Source: AP-15 sp036404275 (GTDB taxonomy: Bacteria; Pseudomonadota; Alphaproteobacteria; ATCC43930; CGMCC-115725). Taken from it: a stretch of 7,034 nucleotides of DNA. The stretch spans positions 1 to 7,034 of the forward strand of contig DASXAM010000165.1 in NCBI GenBank assembly GCA_036404275.1, given 5' to 3'. The position numbers were made by a program, and so were the translations under genes. Shown here in pieces: positions 1 to 6,605 of this stretch. Under the pieces are notes generated by a model, which did no database searches, was not told the DNA's origin, and saw nothing but the letters and a program-made list of their open reading frames with translations. Within the stretch, counting starts at the first letter, position 1; each line of letters starts with the position of its first letter.

Positions 1-1
1 C

Positions 2-775
2 CGCGCGGCACCGGCAGAAGCTCCGCGGGCGGCGGCACCGGTTGCCCCACCCGGCCTGACAAAGGAGCGGGTGGCCGCACTCGCCGGCAACGCGCCCTAT
101 ACCGAGCGGCCGCTCAACGCGATGCGCCGCGTCATCGCCCGGCGCCTCACCGAAGCAAAGCAGACTGTTCCGCACTTTTATCTGACGATCGATTGCGAGA
201 TCGATGCGCTGCTGAAAATCCGCAGCGAGCTGAACTCTAAGTCGGACGCCTACAGACTCTCCGTCAACGATTTTGTGATCCGCGCGGCGGCACTCGCCTT
301 GCGCAAAGTGCCGGCGGCGAACGCCTCGTGGAGCGACGAGGCGATCCTCCAGTGGGATACGGTCGATATCGCCGTCGCCGTGGCGCTCGACGACGGGCTG
401 ATCACACCGATCGTCAAACAGGCGGAGCGCAAAGGGCTGGCGACGATCGCCGCCGAGACCAAGGATCTCGTCGCCCGCGCGCGCGCCGGCAAATTGAAGC
501 TGGAGGAGTTCCAGGGCGGCACCTTTTCGATCTCGAACCTCGGCATGTACGGCGTCCGCGACTTTGCCGCCGTGATCAACCCGCCGCATGGCGGCATCCT
601 CGCAATCGGCGCCGGCGAGCAGCGGCCGGTCGTCAAGGATGGTGCGCTCGCGGTGGCGACGGTGATGAGCTGCACCCTCTCCTGCGACCACCGTGCCGTC
701 GATGGCGCGGTCGGCGCGCAATTCCTCGCCGCCTTTAAAAAGCTCGTCGAAGACCCGCTGACGATGCTGCTCTAG
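2..775 (+). CDS. pdhC: Dihydrolipoamide acetyltransferase, E2 of pyruvate dehydrogenase (C-terminal part)
   Basis: This is the 3' part (257 codons) of the E2 subunit, which moves acetyl groups from lipoyl-lysine to CoA in the cytoplasmic pyruvate dehydrogenase core. The reading frame is open to the left edge, so the gene starts upstream. The GTG at 71 is only an internal valine. The first ~20 residues are Ala/Pro-rich, like the flexible linker before E2 catalytic domains; lipoyl and subunit-binding domains should lie outside the window. The catalytic domain begins near NAMRRVIARRLTEAKQ and contains TVPHFYLTIDCEID. It ends with the active-site signature DHRAVDG (His codon 689-691, Asp codon 701-703). 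The C-terminus EDPLTMLL is typical of the family and looks intact. The adjacent E3 and lipA genes favour pyruvate over 2-oxoglutarate or branched-chain E2. The family is certain, the exact complex very likely. Confidence 0.95.
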   Translation, partial: RAAPAEAPRAAAPVAPPGLTKERVAALAGNAPYTERPLNAMRRVIARRLTEAKQTVPHFYLTIDCEIDALLKIRSELNSKSDAYRLSVNDFVIRAAALALRKVPAANASWSDEAILQWDTVDIAVAVALDDGLITPIVKQAERKGLATIAAETKDLVARARAGKLKLEEFQGGTFSISNLGMYGVRDFAAVINPPHGGILAIGAGEQRPVVKDGALAVATVMSCTLSCDHRAVDGAVGAQFLAAFKKLVEDPLTMLL

Positions 776-795
776 TCCGGCAAGGGAGGACGTCG

Positions 796-1446
796 ATGGA
801 AGCCGGCAGGTTAGGCGCCGATTTTTCCCGCTGCGCGCTGATCATCGTCGATATGCAGAACGACTTTCTGCACAGCGACGGCAGCTTTGCCCACATCGCC
901 CGGGAACACCCGGAGGCGAGAATCGATATGCCGTTTCTGACGGGAACAATTCCCTATGCGAAACGGCTGGCAGATGCCTTCCGGGCGGCTGGGAGACCGG
1001 TGCTGTATGTGGCACATGTGCTCAAACCCGACTATTCGGATGCTGCTTTTCCGTACTGGCGGCTGGGAATGGCGCCCGGTCGCGGCAATCGCACGCATTG
1101 CGTGGAGGGGACCTGGGGCGCCCAAGTCATTGACGAATTGATACCCCAAGAGAATGAATATTTGATTGTAAAGAAAGGTTTCGGTGGTTTTGCCCACACG
1201 CCCCTTGATACCATCTTACGCAACATGGGTGTAACCACTTGTGTGGTATGTGGAGTGACGACCTGTGTCTGTGTATCAAATACGGTTCGTGGCGGGGTCG
1301 AATACAATTACCGTATGGTTTTAGCCAAGGATGCGGTCGCCGAAATTGATCGTGACGCGCATGAGGCGGAACTTAAAACGATGACCCGTCTCTTTGCTGA
1401 TGTCATGACCGCCGATGACATTATAGAACGCTTACATCAGCGTTGA
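796..1446 (+). CDS. Isochorismatase-family cysteine hydrolase
   Basis: This 216-residue protein belongs to the isochorismatase/nicotinamidase-like fold, which cleaves amide-type bonds of small molecules through a Cys-Asp-Lys triad. Candidate triad residues are visible: Asp19 in IIVDMQNDF, Lys126 in IVKKGFGGF, and Cys159 in GVTTCVCVSNT. Length and triad spacing are normal, so it should be active. The start is set by a strong Shine-Dalgarno, AAGGGAGGA at 782-790, five bases before the ATG. It lies 20 nt after E2 and 15 nt before lpdA, so it is probably cotranscribed with them. The substrate cannot be named: the active-site surroundings recall biuret/ureidoacrylate-type amidohydrolases, but that is only resemblance. 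By hand count the gene is about 61% GC up to ~1140 and only ~48% after it, unlike both neighbours. Cysteines are unusually dense before the active site (149, 152, 157, 159). Confidence 0.9.
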   Translation: MEAGRLGADFSRCALIIVDMQNDFLHSDGSFAHIAREHPEARIDMPFLTGTIPYAKRLADAFRAAGRPVLYVAHVLKPDYSDAAFPYWRLGMAPGRGNRTHCVEGTWGAQVIDELIPQENEYLIVKKGFGGFAHTPLDTILRNMGVTTCVVCGVTTCVCVSNTVRGGVEYNYRMVLAKDAVAEIDRDAHEAELKTMTRLFADVMTADDIIERLHQR

Positions 1447-1461
1447 CGGAGATGGCCGCGG

Positions 1462-2862
1462 ATGGCCGAGACCTCGTTCGACTTGATCGTGCTCGGCGGC
1501 GGGCCGGGGGGATATGTCGCGGCAATTCGTGCATCTCAGCTCGGCATGAAGGCGGCGCTTGTCGAGCGCGACCAGCTGGGCGGCATCTGCCTCAATTGGG
1601 GCTGCATCCCGACCAAGGCGCTGCTGCGCACCTCCGAGATCAACCACATCCTGCACCACCTCGGCGATTATGGGTTTTCGGCCAAGGAAATCGACTATGA
1701 CGCCGGCAAGGTCGTGGCCCGCTCGCGCGCAATCGCCAAGCAATTGTCGAACGGCGTCGCCTATCTGCTGAAAAAGAACAAGGTTGCGGTGTTCGACGGT
1801 GCCGGCCGGCTCGCCGGCAAGGGGCGCATCGAAGTCGAGAAGGACGGCCGGGCGGTCGCCGACCTGGCCGCGCCGCACATCGTGCTGGCGACCGGGGCGC
1901 GGGCGCGGACATTGCCCGGGCTCGAGCCCGATGGCGAGCGGGTGTGGACCTACAAGGAGGCGATGGTCCCGAAGACGATCCCGAAATCGCTGCTGGTCGT
2001 CGGCTCGGGCGCCATCGGCATCGAATTTGCGAGCTTCTACCGCGACATGGGCGCCGAAGTTACGGTCGTAGAGGTGCTCGACCGCATATTACCCGTCGAG
2101 GATGAGGAAATCTCGGCTTTCGCCCGCAAGTCGTTTGAAAAGCAGGGAATCAATATCCACACCGGAACAACAGTCAAATCATTGGCCCGCAACGGCGGAG
2201 GGATTGCCGCCGAGATCGAAGGCGATGGCGGAAGATCGGAGATCGCGGTCGAGCGGGTGATCCTCGCGGTCGGGATCGTCGGTAATGTCGAAGGGATTGG
2301 GCTCGAAAACACCGCGGTCGAGGTCGAAAAGACGCATGTCGTCGTCGATGAATGGCTGCGCACCGGCGAGCCCGGCCTCTACGCGATCGGCGACCTCGTC
2401 GGCCCACCCTGGCTGGCGCACAAGGCGAGCCATGAGGGGGTCGTCTGCGCCGAGCACATCGCCGGGCTGAACGACGTGCATCCGCTCGACATCCGTAATA
2501 TCCCGGCTTGCACCTATTGCCGCCCGCAGGTGGCGAGCGTCGGGCTGACCGAGCGGGCCGCCAAGGACGCCGGCTACGAGGTCCGGACCGGACATTTCCC
2601 GTTTATCGGCAATGGCAAGGCGGTCGCGTTGGGCGAGCCGGAAGGCATGGTCAAAACCGTGTTCGACGCCAAGACCGGCGAGCTTTTGGGTGCGCATATG
2701 ATCGGCGCCGAGGTCACCGAGCTGATCCAGGGCTTTACCATCGCCAAGACCCTGGAAACGACCGAAGCCGAGCTGATCCGCACGATCTTTCCGCACCCGA
2801 CCATCTCGGAGACGATGCACGAGGCGGTGCTCGACGCCTACGGCCGCGCCATCCATTTCTAG
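1462..2862 (+). CDS. lpdA: Dihydrolipoamide dehydrogenase (E3)
   Basis: E3 is the cytoplasmic FAD enzyme that reoxidises dihydrolipoyl groups on E2 and passes electrons to NAD+. The 466 residues match the standard length without an extra N-terminal lipoyl domain. In order: an FAD-binding motif GGGPGGYVAAI (residues 12-22), the redox disulfide Cys43/Cys48 in GGICLNWGCIPTK, the ATGARARTLPGL segment (143-154), the NAD-binding GSGAIG (181-186), a second FAD motif around GLYAIGD, and the dimer-interface catalytic pair His445/Glu450 in HPTISE. All key residues are present. The start is the ATG at 1462, with GGAG at 1448-1451 ten bases upstream; the ATG at 1452 is out of frame. Its position directly after E2 and the cysteine hydrolase marks it as the E3 of the pyruvate dehydrogenase complex, though E3 is often shared with other 2-oxoacid dehydrogenases and the glycine cleavage system. 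Confidence 0.96.
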   Translation: MAETSFDLIVLGGGPGGYVAAIRASQLGMKAALVERDQLGGICLNWGCIPTKALLRTSEINHILHHLGDYGFSAKEIDYDAGKVVARSRAIAKQLSNGVAYLLKKNKVAVFDGAGRLAGKGRIEVEKDGRAVADLAAPHIVLATGARARTLPGLEPDGERVWTYKEAMVPKTIPKSLLVVGSGAIGIEFASFYRDMGAEVTVVEVLDRILPVEDEEISAFARKSFEKQGINIHTGTTVKSLARNGGGIAAEIEGDGGRSEIAVERVILAVGIVGNVEGIGLENTAVEVEKTHVVVDEWLRTGEPGLYAIGDLVGPPWLAHKASHEGVVCAEHIAGLNDVHPLDIRNIPACTYCRPQVASVGLTERAAKDAGYEVRTGHFPFIGNGKAVALGEPEGMVKTVFDAKTGELLGAHMIGAEVTELIQGFTIAKTLETTEAELIRTIFPHPTISETMHEAVLDAYGRAIHF

Positions 2863-2868
2863 CCGAAG

Positions 2869-2888
2869 GCGCCCGGCTTGACGGGCGC
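2869..2888 (+). other. GC-only intercistronic hairpin between lpdA and lipA
   Basis: A perfect 7-bp inverted repeat, GCGCCCG at 2869-2875 and CGGGCGC at 2882-2888, flanks the six-base loop GCTTGA. It begins seven bases after the lpdA stop. No T-run follows, so it is not a classic terminator. It could stabilise the 3' end of the upstream message or reduce read-through into lipA. It also hides the in-frame TTG at 2878 in its loop, which argues against that codon as the lipA start. The structure is seen in the sequence; a function is only inferred. Confidence 0.5.
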
Positions 2889-2916
2889 GGCGGCGCCGGC
2901 CACTTCTAGTCGCGGC

Positions 2917-3891
2917 ATGTCCACTCCGCGATCGTCATGGCCGGGCCCGCCCCCGGCGTCGCCGGCCTTCCGTCATCCGGAAAAGGCGCATCTTCCCGAT
3001 AACCCGGTGCTGCCCAAGCCGCCTTGGCTGCGCGTCAGGGCCCCAGGCTCGCCGGAATATCAGGCGACGCGGCGGCTGATGCGCGAGCTCGCGCTCCACA
3101 CCGTGTGCGAAGAGGCGGCCTGCCCGAATATCGGGGAGTGCTGGAAACAGCGTCACGCGACGATGATGATCCTGGGCCGGGTCTGCACCCGCGCCTGCAG
3201 CTTTTGCAATGTCGCGACCGGCCGGCCGGATGCCGTCGACCCGCACGAGCCGGCGCGGGTCGGCGACGCGGTCGCCGCGCTGGGCCTCGCCCATGTCGTC
3301 GTCACCTCGGTCGATCGCGACGATCTTGAGGATGGCGGCGCCGGCCATTTTGCGCGCACGATCGCCGCGATCCGCGCCGCCGCGTCCGAAACCACGATCG
3401 AGGTCCTGACCCCGGACTTTTTGAAAAAGGACGGAGCGCTCGAAACCGTCGTGGCGGCCCGGCCCGATGTCTTCAACCACAATCTCGAAACCGTGCCGCG
3501 CCTTTACGCCGAGGTACGGCCGGGCGCGCGATATTTCCATTCGTTGCGGCTCCTCGACCAGGTGAAACGGATCGACCCGGCGATGTTCACCAAATCGGGG
3601 ATCATGGTCGGGCTCGGCGAGGAAAAGGGCGAGGTGCTGCAGGTCATGGACGATCTGCGTGCGGCCGACGTCGATTTTCTGACCGTTGGGCAATATCTGC
3701 AGCCGACGCGCAAACACCATGGCGTCGCTCGCTTTGTCGCGCCCGAAGAGTTCGCCGCCTATCGCAGCATGGCTTTAGGAAAAGGGTTTCTGCTGGTGTC
3801 CGCTTCGCCTCTGACGCGCTCCTCGTTCCACGCCGGAGAAGACTTCGTGCGGCTGCGCGCCGCACGTGCCGCCAAGCTTGCCGCCGCCTAA
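2917..3891 (+). CDS. lipA: Lipoyl synthase
   Basis: LipA is a cytoplasmic radical-SAM enzyme that inserts two sulfurs into octanoyl groups on E2 and GcvH-type proteins, making the lipoyl cofactor. With the ATG at 2917 the protein has 324 residues. The auxiliary 4Fe-4S cluster motif C-x4-C-x5-C is Cys64, Cys69 and Cys75. The radical-SAM motif C-x3-C-x2-C is Cys90, Cys94 and Cys97 (CTRACSFC). The auxiliary-cluster serine sits in RSSF (301-304), where most homologues have RSSY. HPEKAHLPDNPVLPKP near the N-terminus is typical of alphaproteobacterial LipA. The frame stays open upstream to a TTG at 2878 (337 residues), but that codon lies in a hairpin loop and the extra residues look unconserved. 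The ATG at 2917 lacks a clear Shine-Dalgarno, so the start is moderately sure. The gene follows lpdA by 54 nt and leads into the Coq10-like gene after 10 nt. Confidence 0.95.
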   Translation: MSTPRSSWPGPPPASPAFRHPEKAHLPDNPVLPKPPWLRVRAPGSPEYQATRRLMRELALHTVCEEAACPNIGECWKQRHATMMILGRVCTRACSFCNVATGRPDAVDPHEPARVGDAVAALGLAHVVVTSVDRDDLEDGGAGHFARTIAAIRAAASETTIEVLTPDFLKKDGALETVVAARPDVFNHNLETVPRLYAEVRPGARYFHSLRLLDQVKRIDPAMFTKSGIMVGLGEEKGEVLQVMDDLRAADVDFLTVGQYLQPTRKHHGVARFVAPEEFAAYRSMALGKGFLLVSASPLTRSSFHAGEDFVRLRAARAAKLAAA

Positions 3892-3901
3892 ATCTGTCGC
3901 C

Positions 3902-4360
3902 ATGCCGACCCATGCCGAACAGCGTGTGCTGCCCTACACGCCGGAAGAGCTGTTTGCGCTCGTCGCCGATATCGAGCGCTATCCCGAGTTTCTACCGTGG
4001 TGTATTGCCGCCCGCATCCGCGCGCGCGAGCCGCATCTCGTCGTCGCCGACCTCGTCATCGGCTTCACGATGTTCCGCGAGCGTTTTACGTCACGCGTCG
4101 CGCTCGACCCGCCGCACCGGATCGACGTGACCTATGCCGAAGGCCCGTTCCGCTATCTGACCAATCAATGGAGCTTTACCCCGGTTGCAGGCGGCTGCCG
4201 GATCGATTTTTTTGTCGATTTCGAATTCAAGTCGCGGCTGATGCAGCGGGTGATCGAGATGCTGTTTGGCGAGGCTGTGCGCCGCATGGTCGGCGCTTTC
4301 GAAAAGCGCGCCGCCGAGCTCTATGGCGCAAGCGCCGCCGAGCGGGCCGCTGCCGGTTGA
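3902..4360 (+). CDS. coq10: Coq10/RatA-family START-domain protein
   Basis: This 152-residue protein has the compact SRPBCC (START/polyketide-cyclase) fold of the Coq10/RatA family. In mitochondria, Coq10 binds coenzyme Q and supports its use in respiration; the E. coli homologue RatA is described as a toxin that interferes with ribosome subunit joining, so many bacterial copies carry a misleading 'toxin' label. Family marks are YTPEELFALVADIERYPEFLPWC near the N-terminus (written here only as a guide), a central EGPFRYLTNQW and a late FEFKSRLMQ. The start MPTHAE is usual for alphaproteobacterial members. A GTG at 3866 would add 12 residues overlapping lipA and is unlikely. It begins 10 nt after the lipA stop, so translation is probably coupled; no strong Shine-Dalgarno is visible. 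No antitoxin gene lies beside it, and the lipoate/PDH context favours the quinone role. Its last 40 bases overlap the lipoprotein gene on the other strand. Confidence 0.9.
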   Translation: MPTHAEQRVLPYTPEELFALVADIERYPEFLPWCIAARIRAREPHLVVADLVIGFTMFRERFTSRVALDPPHRIDVTYAEGPFRYLTNQWSFTPVAGGCRIDFFVDFEFKSRLMQRVIEMLFGEAVRRMVGAFEKRAAELYGASAAERAAAG

Positions 4361-4767
4361 AGCGGCGGTCCTCCGCCGGGGACCGGACGCAGGCAGGCTT
4401 CGAAAATCTGGCCGCAATAATTGTACCCCGGGCGCAGCCATAGAAATTCCGGCGCCGAATAGCGCGCGGCGACGCTGCGCACCCGGCCGCGATCGAGCCT
4501 GAGCGTGACCTCGCAATAATTTTTCAAATCGGCGTAGCGGTAGACCATCGTCTGCGCACCCGACGGCGTGCCCGCCTCGTTCCAAGGCGGCCCGGCGCAT
4601 TGCCGCAAGCGCGCCGCGGACATGCCGGGTAGCTCGGGCGCCACTGCGCGCCACGCCGCCTCCTGCCCGGGAACCTGGTCGTAGCCGCGGCACGATCCCA
4701 GCGCCGCGGCAAGCGCGACGAGCAGCCCGAAGCGGGCTTTGCTCGAAATCAAAGGACATTCGTGCAT
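4321..4767 (-). CDS. Small cysteine-containing lipoprotein, function unknown
   Basis: The predicted product has 148 residues. A short basic N-terminus (SSKARF) and a hydrophobic stretch LLVALAAAL are followed by the lipobox LGSC with Cys26, so it should be lipid-anchored after signal peptidase II cleavage and face the periplasm. The mature part has four more cysteines (57, 85, 118, 125), enough for two disulfides. It resembles small alphaproteobacterial lipoproteins with the pattern 'CAG-P ... Y ... CEVTLRLDRGRVRSV ... CG.I...CL'; the overall layout recalls the SmpA/BamE-type domain, but I cannot confirm that. I chose the ATG at 4767 because it gives a proper signal peptide; the frame is open further upstream to 5112, but that part is antisense to the solute-binding protein gene. 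No Shine-Dalgarno is clear. The gene is transcribed divergently from the solute-binding protein and overlaps the end of the Coq10-like gene by 40 bases. Confidence 0.75.
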   Translation of the reverse strand: MHECPLISSKARFGLLVALAAALGSCRGYDQVPGQEAAWRAVAPELPGMSAARLRQCAGPPWNEAGTPSGAQTMVYRYADLKNYCEVTLRLDRGRVRSVAARYSAPEFLWLRPGYNYCGQIFEACLRPVPGGGPPLQPAAARSAALAP

Positions 4768-4864
4768 AGCTGCACTACATTGACTGCAAAGCTCGGACCG
4801 CGCGCAAAGATGCGGCGAGCCACCAGCCGGCGGCGACGGCACGCCGGCAACACGGGAGGATGCG

Positions 4865-6457
4865 ATGGAAAAGACAAACCCGACACGGCGCAGCATTTTG
4901 CGGAACGCGGCGTTGGCGACGACGGCGCTGACGGTGCCTTTCGCGCATACCGCGCGAGCGGCGGCCGGCGCGCCGAGCGGCAGCATGACGCTCGCCTGGC
5001 ATACCAACATCGCGCCGCGCTGGCTCGACCCGCAGCAGCATGACGGCGGCGCCACGCCGGACAATTTCTTGAACGCCGCGCAGGACGGGCTGATCAAAAA
5101 CTTCCGCGACAAGCTCTACGATCATCTGGCGCTCGCCGAGCATTTCGAATTTGCCGAGGACGCCAAAAGCGCCACCTTCCGGCTCCGCGCCGGGCTCAAA
5201 TTCCACGACGGCTCACCGGTGACACCGGCCGACGTCAAATGGAGCTACGAGCACTACCACGGTGCCTGGGCCAAGGTCATGCACGACAAGACCGCCGCGG
5301 TCGAGACGCCGGACGAGCGCACGATCCATTTCTCGTTCAAGGAGCCGTTTCTGGATTTCCCGCGGCTTCTCGGCACCGCCAATGTCTGCGGCGCCGGCTG
5401 GGTGGTGCCGGCAGCGTATTATCAAAAGGTCGGACAGGGCGGGTTCGCGCAAAAGCCGATCGGCGCCGGGCCCTACCGGCTCACGGCGCAGCAGCCCGGA
5501 ACCAAGCTCGAATTCACCGCCTTCGACGGCTATTACCGGCCGGTCCATGTCAAGAGCTTCACGATAGTCAGCGTGCCCGACCCCTCGACCCGGGTGGCGA
5601 TGCTCGAGCGCGGCGAGGCCGACATCGTCTACGATGTGCCGGGGGAAATGGTCGAGCGAGTCAAGAACAATCCCAAGCTGATGTTGGCGCCGGTCGTCTC
5701 GGGCAATTTCTGGCTCGAATTTCCAGGCTTCGAGGACCCGAAAAGCCCGTTCCACGACAAGCGGGTGAGGGAGGCGATCAGCCTGGCGATCGACCGCGAG
5801 GCGATGAACCAGGCCGAATGCGACGGACTCGGCCGCGTCGACGGCAATTGGATCAACGACGACGTGCTTTACGGCATGCCCTGGCCGAAATGGCCTCACG
5901 ACGTCGCCAAGGCAAAACAGCTAATGGCCGCGGCCGGCTACCCGAGCGGCTTTCACGTCGATTGGCTGACCCCGGCGCCGCCCTATTATTCGCGCGGCGA
6001 GCGCATCGTCTCGCAGCTCCAGGCAATCGGCATCCGCGCCAAGATGCAGACGCTCGAACGTGCGGTTTATACCAAGCGGCGGCAGGCCGGGCTCAAGGAA
6101 TGGCCCGGCGTCAACATCATCCTCGCCGGCGCGCGGATCGGGGCGAGCTGGGCCAATTGGTACGAATCGGTCTTCAAATGCGGCGGCTTCCTGTCGGCCG
6201 ACGCGTTCTGCGTCAAGGACCTCGACGCCAAATATTCACAATACCTCGCCTCCGACAAGCCGGAGGAGCGCAAAAAGCTCGCCTATGACATCCAGCGCAC
6301 GATGCTCGACGAATATTATTTCGTGCCGGTGTTCCGCCACGCCTTTATGAATGCGATCGGCCCGCGCATCGCCGCCGCAAAATGGCAGGATGTGTTTCCG
6401 AGCTTCAAAAGCACCGGCTACGCCTATCCCTGGGAGGACATCCGGCTAAAATCCTGA
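4865..6457 (+). CDS. ABC transporter substrate-binding protein, family 5 (Tat-exported)
   Basis: This 530-residue periplasmic receptor belongs to the SBP_bac_5 family, which captures peptides, opines, nickel chelates or similar solutes for an ABC importer. The N-terminus carries a twin-arginine signal (TRRSILR, residues 7-13), a hydrophobic core and a likely cleavage at ARA (30-32), so it is probably exported folded. Family marks are LRAGLKFHDGSPVTPADV (107-124) and RVREAISLAIDRE (300-312), and the length is typical. The start is fixed by GGGAGGA at 4854-4860 just before the ATG; the ATG at 4860 is out of frame. The ligand cannot be told from sequence. No permease or ATPase gene is adjacent: the left neighbour is a divergent lipoprotein and the right neighbour converges. 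It is therefore an orphan receptor within this window and must use a transporter encoded elsewhere, if it serves one. Confidence 0.93.
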   Translation: MEKTNPTRRSILRNAALATTALTVPFAHTARAAAGAPSGSMTLAWHTNIAPRWLDPQQHDGGATPDNFLNAAQDGLIKNFRDKLYDHLALAEHFEFAEDAKSATFRLRAGLKFHDGSPVTPADVKWSYEHYHGAWAKVMHDKTAAVETPDERTIHFSFKEPFLDFPRLLGTANVCGAGWVVPAAYYQKVGQGGFAQKPIGAGPYRLTAQQPGTKLEFTAFDGYYRPVHVKSFTIVSVPDPSTRVAMLERGEADIVYDVPGEMVERVKNNPKLMLAPVVSGNFWLEFPGFEDPKSPFHDKRVREAISLAIDREAMNQAECDGLGRVDGNWINDDVLYGMPWPKWPHDVAKAKQLMAAAGYPSGFHVDWLTPAPPYYSRGERIVSQLQAIGIRAKMQTLERAVYTKRRQAGLKEWPGVNIILAGARIGASWANWYESVFKCGGFLSADAFCVKDLDAKYSQYLASDKPEERKKLAYDIQRTMLDEYYFVPVFRHAFMNAIGPRIAAAKWQDVFPSFKSTGYAYPWEDIRLKS

Positions 6458-6525
6458 TGCTCTTTAATGCGCTCGGCTCGTTGCGGCCCAGACATAGCGA
6501 GGTCGAGCGAGTCGAGCTTCTGCGC

Positions 6526-6592
6526 GCGTCGTCCCCGGGAGCCCGAAGGCTCCCCAGGGACGGTGCCGGCGCCTCTGGGTGCCCCCATTTTT
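6526..6592 (+). terminator. Tandem hairpins with T-run after the solute-binding protein gene
   Basis: Two adjacent hairpins lie 68 nt after the stop codon. The first has a perfect 7-bp stem, GGGAGCC at 6537-6543 and GGCTCCC at 6548-6554, closed by the tetraloop CGAA. It is extended by an outer stem (6526-6535 with 6557-6566, two G-T wobbles) across a small internal loop. The second pairs GGCGCC (6568-6573) with GGTGCC (6578-6583), and after four bases a run of five T follows (6588-6592). On the + strand this resembles an intrinsic terminator for the solute-binding protein gene. The first hairpin could also stop the convergent DUF3309 transcript, although no T-run is seen in that direction. 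It could instead be a copy of an interspersed repeat. Confidence 0.5.
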
Positions 6593-6605
6593 GCGGGTCA
6601 CGCAG

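Noticed and set aside
2179..2856. 225-codon open frame on the minus strand
   Set aside because: It is wholly antisense to lpdA, whose motifs are unambiguous. Long antisense frames are common in GC-rich genes, and the translation resembles no known family.
2935..3720. 261-codon open frame on the minus strand
   Set aside because: It is antisense to lipA and explained by high third-position GC; no recognisable domain.
3902..4360. Toxin half of a RatA-RatB toxin-antitoxin pair
   Set aside because: No RatB-like partner gene follows; the downstream gene is an unrelated lipoprotein on the opposite strand, and the operon context fits the Coq10 role.
4091..4759. 222-codon open frame on the minus strand beginning MSFDFEQ
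   Set aside because: It runs across the lipoprotein gene in another frame and into the Coq10-like gene. It is arginine- and alanine-rich with no motif, while the competing frame has a proper signal peptide and lipobox.
4762..4775. Inverted repeat GTGCA-TAGC-TGCAC over the lipoprotein start codon, a possible operator
   Set aside because: Five-base arms are short enough to be chance, and no second copy or linked regulator gene is visible.
4780..4811. TTGACT as a -35 box for the solute-binding protein gene
   Set aside because: No acceptable -10 box lies at 16-18 bases; the best, AAAGAT, is 20 bases away and matches three of six positions.
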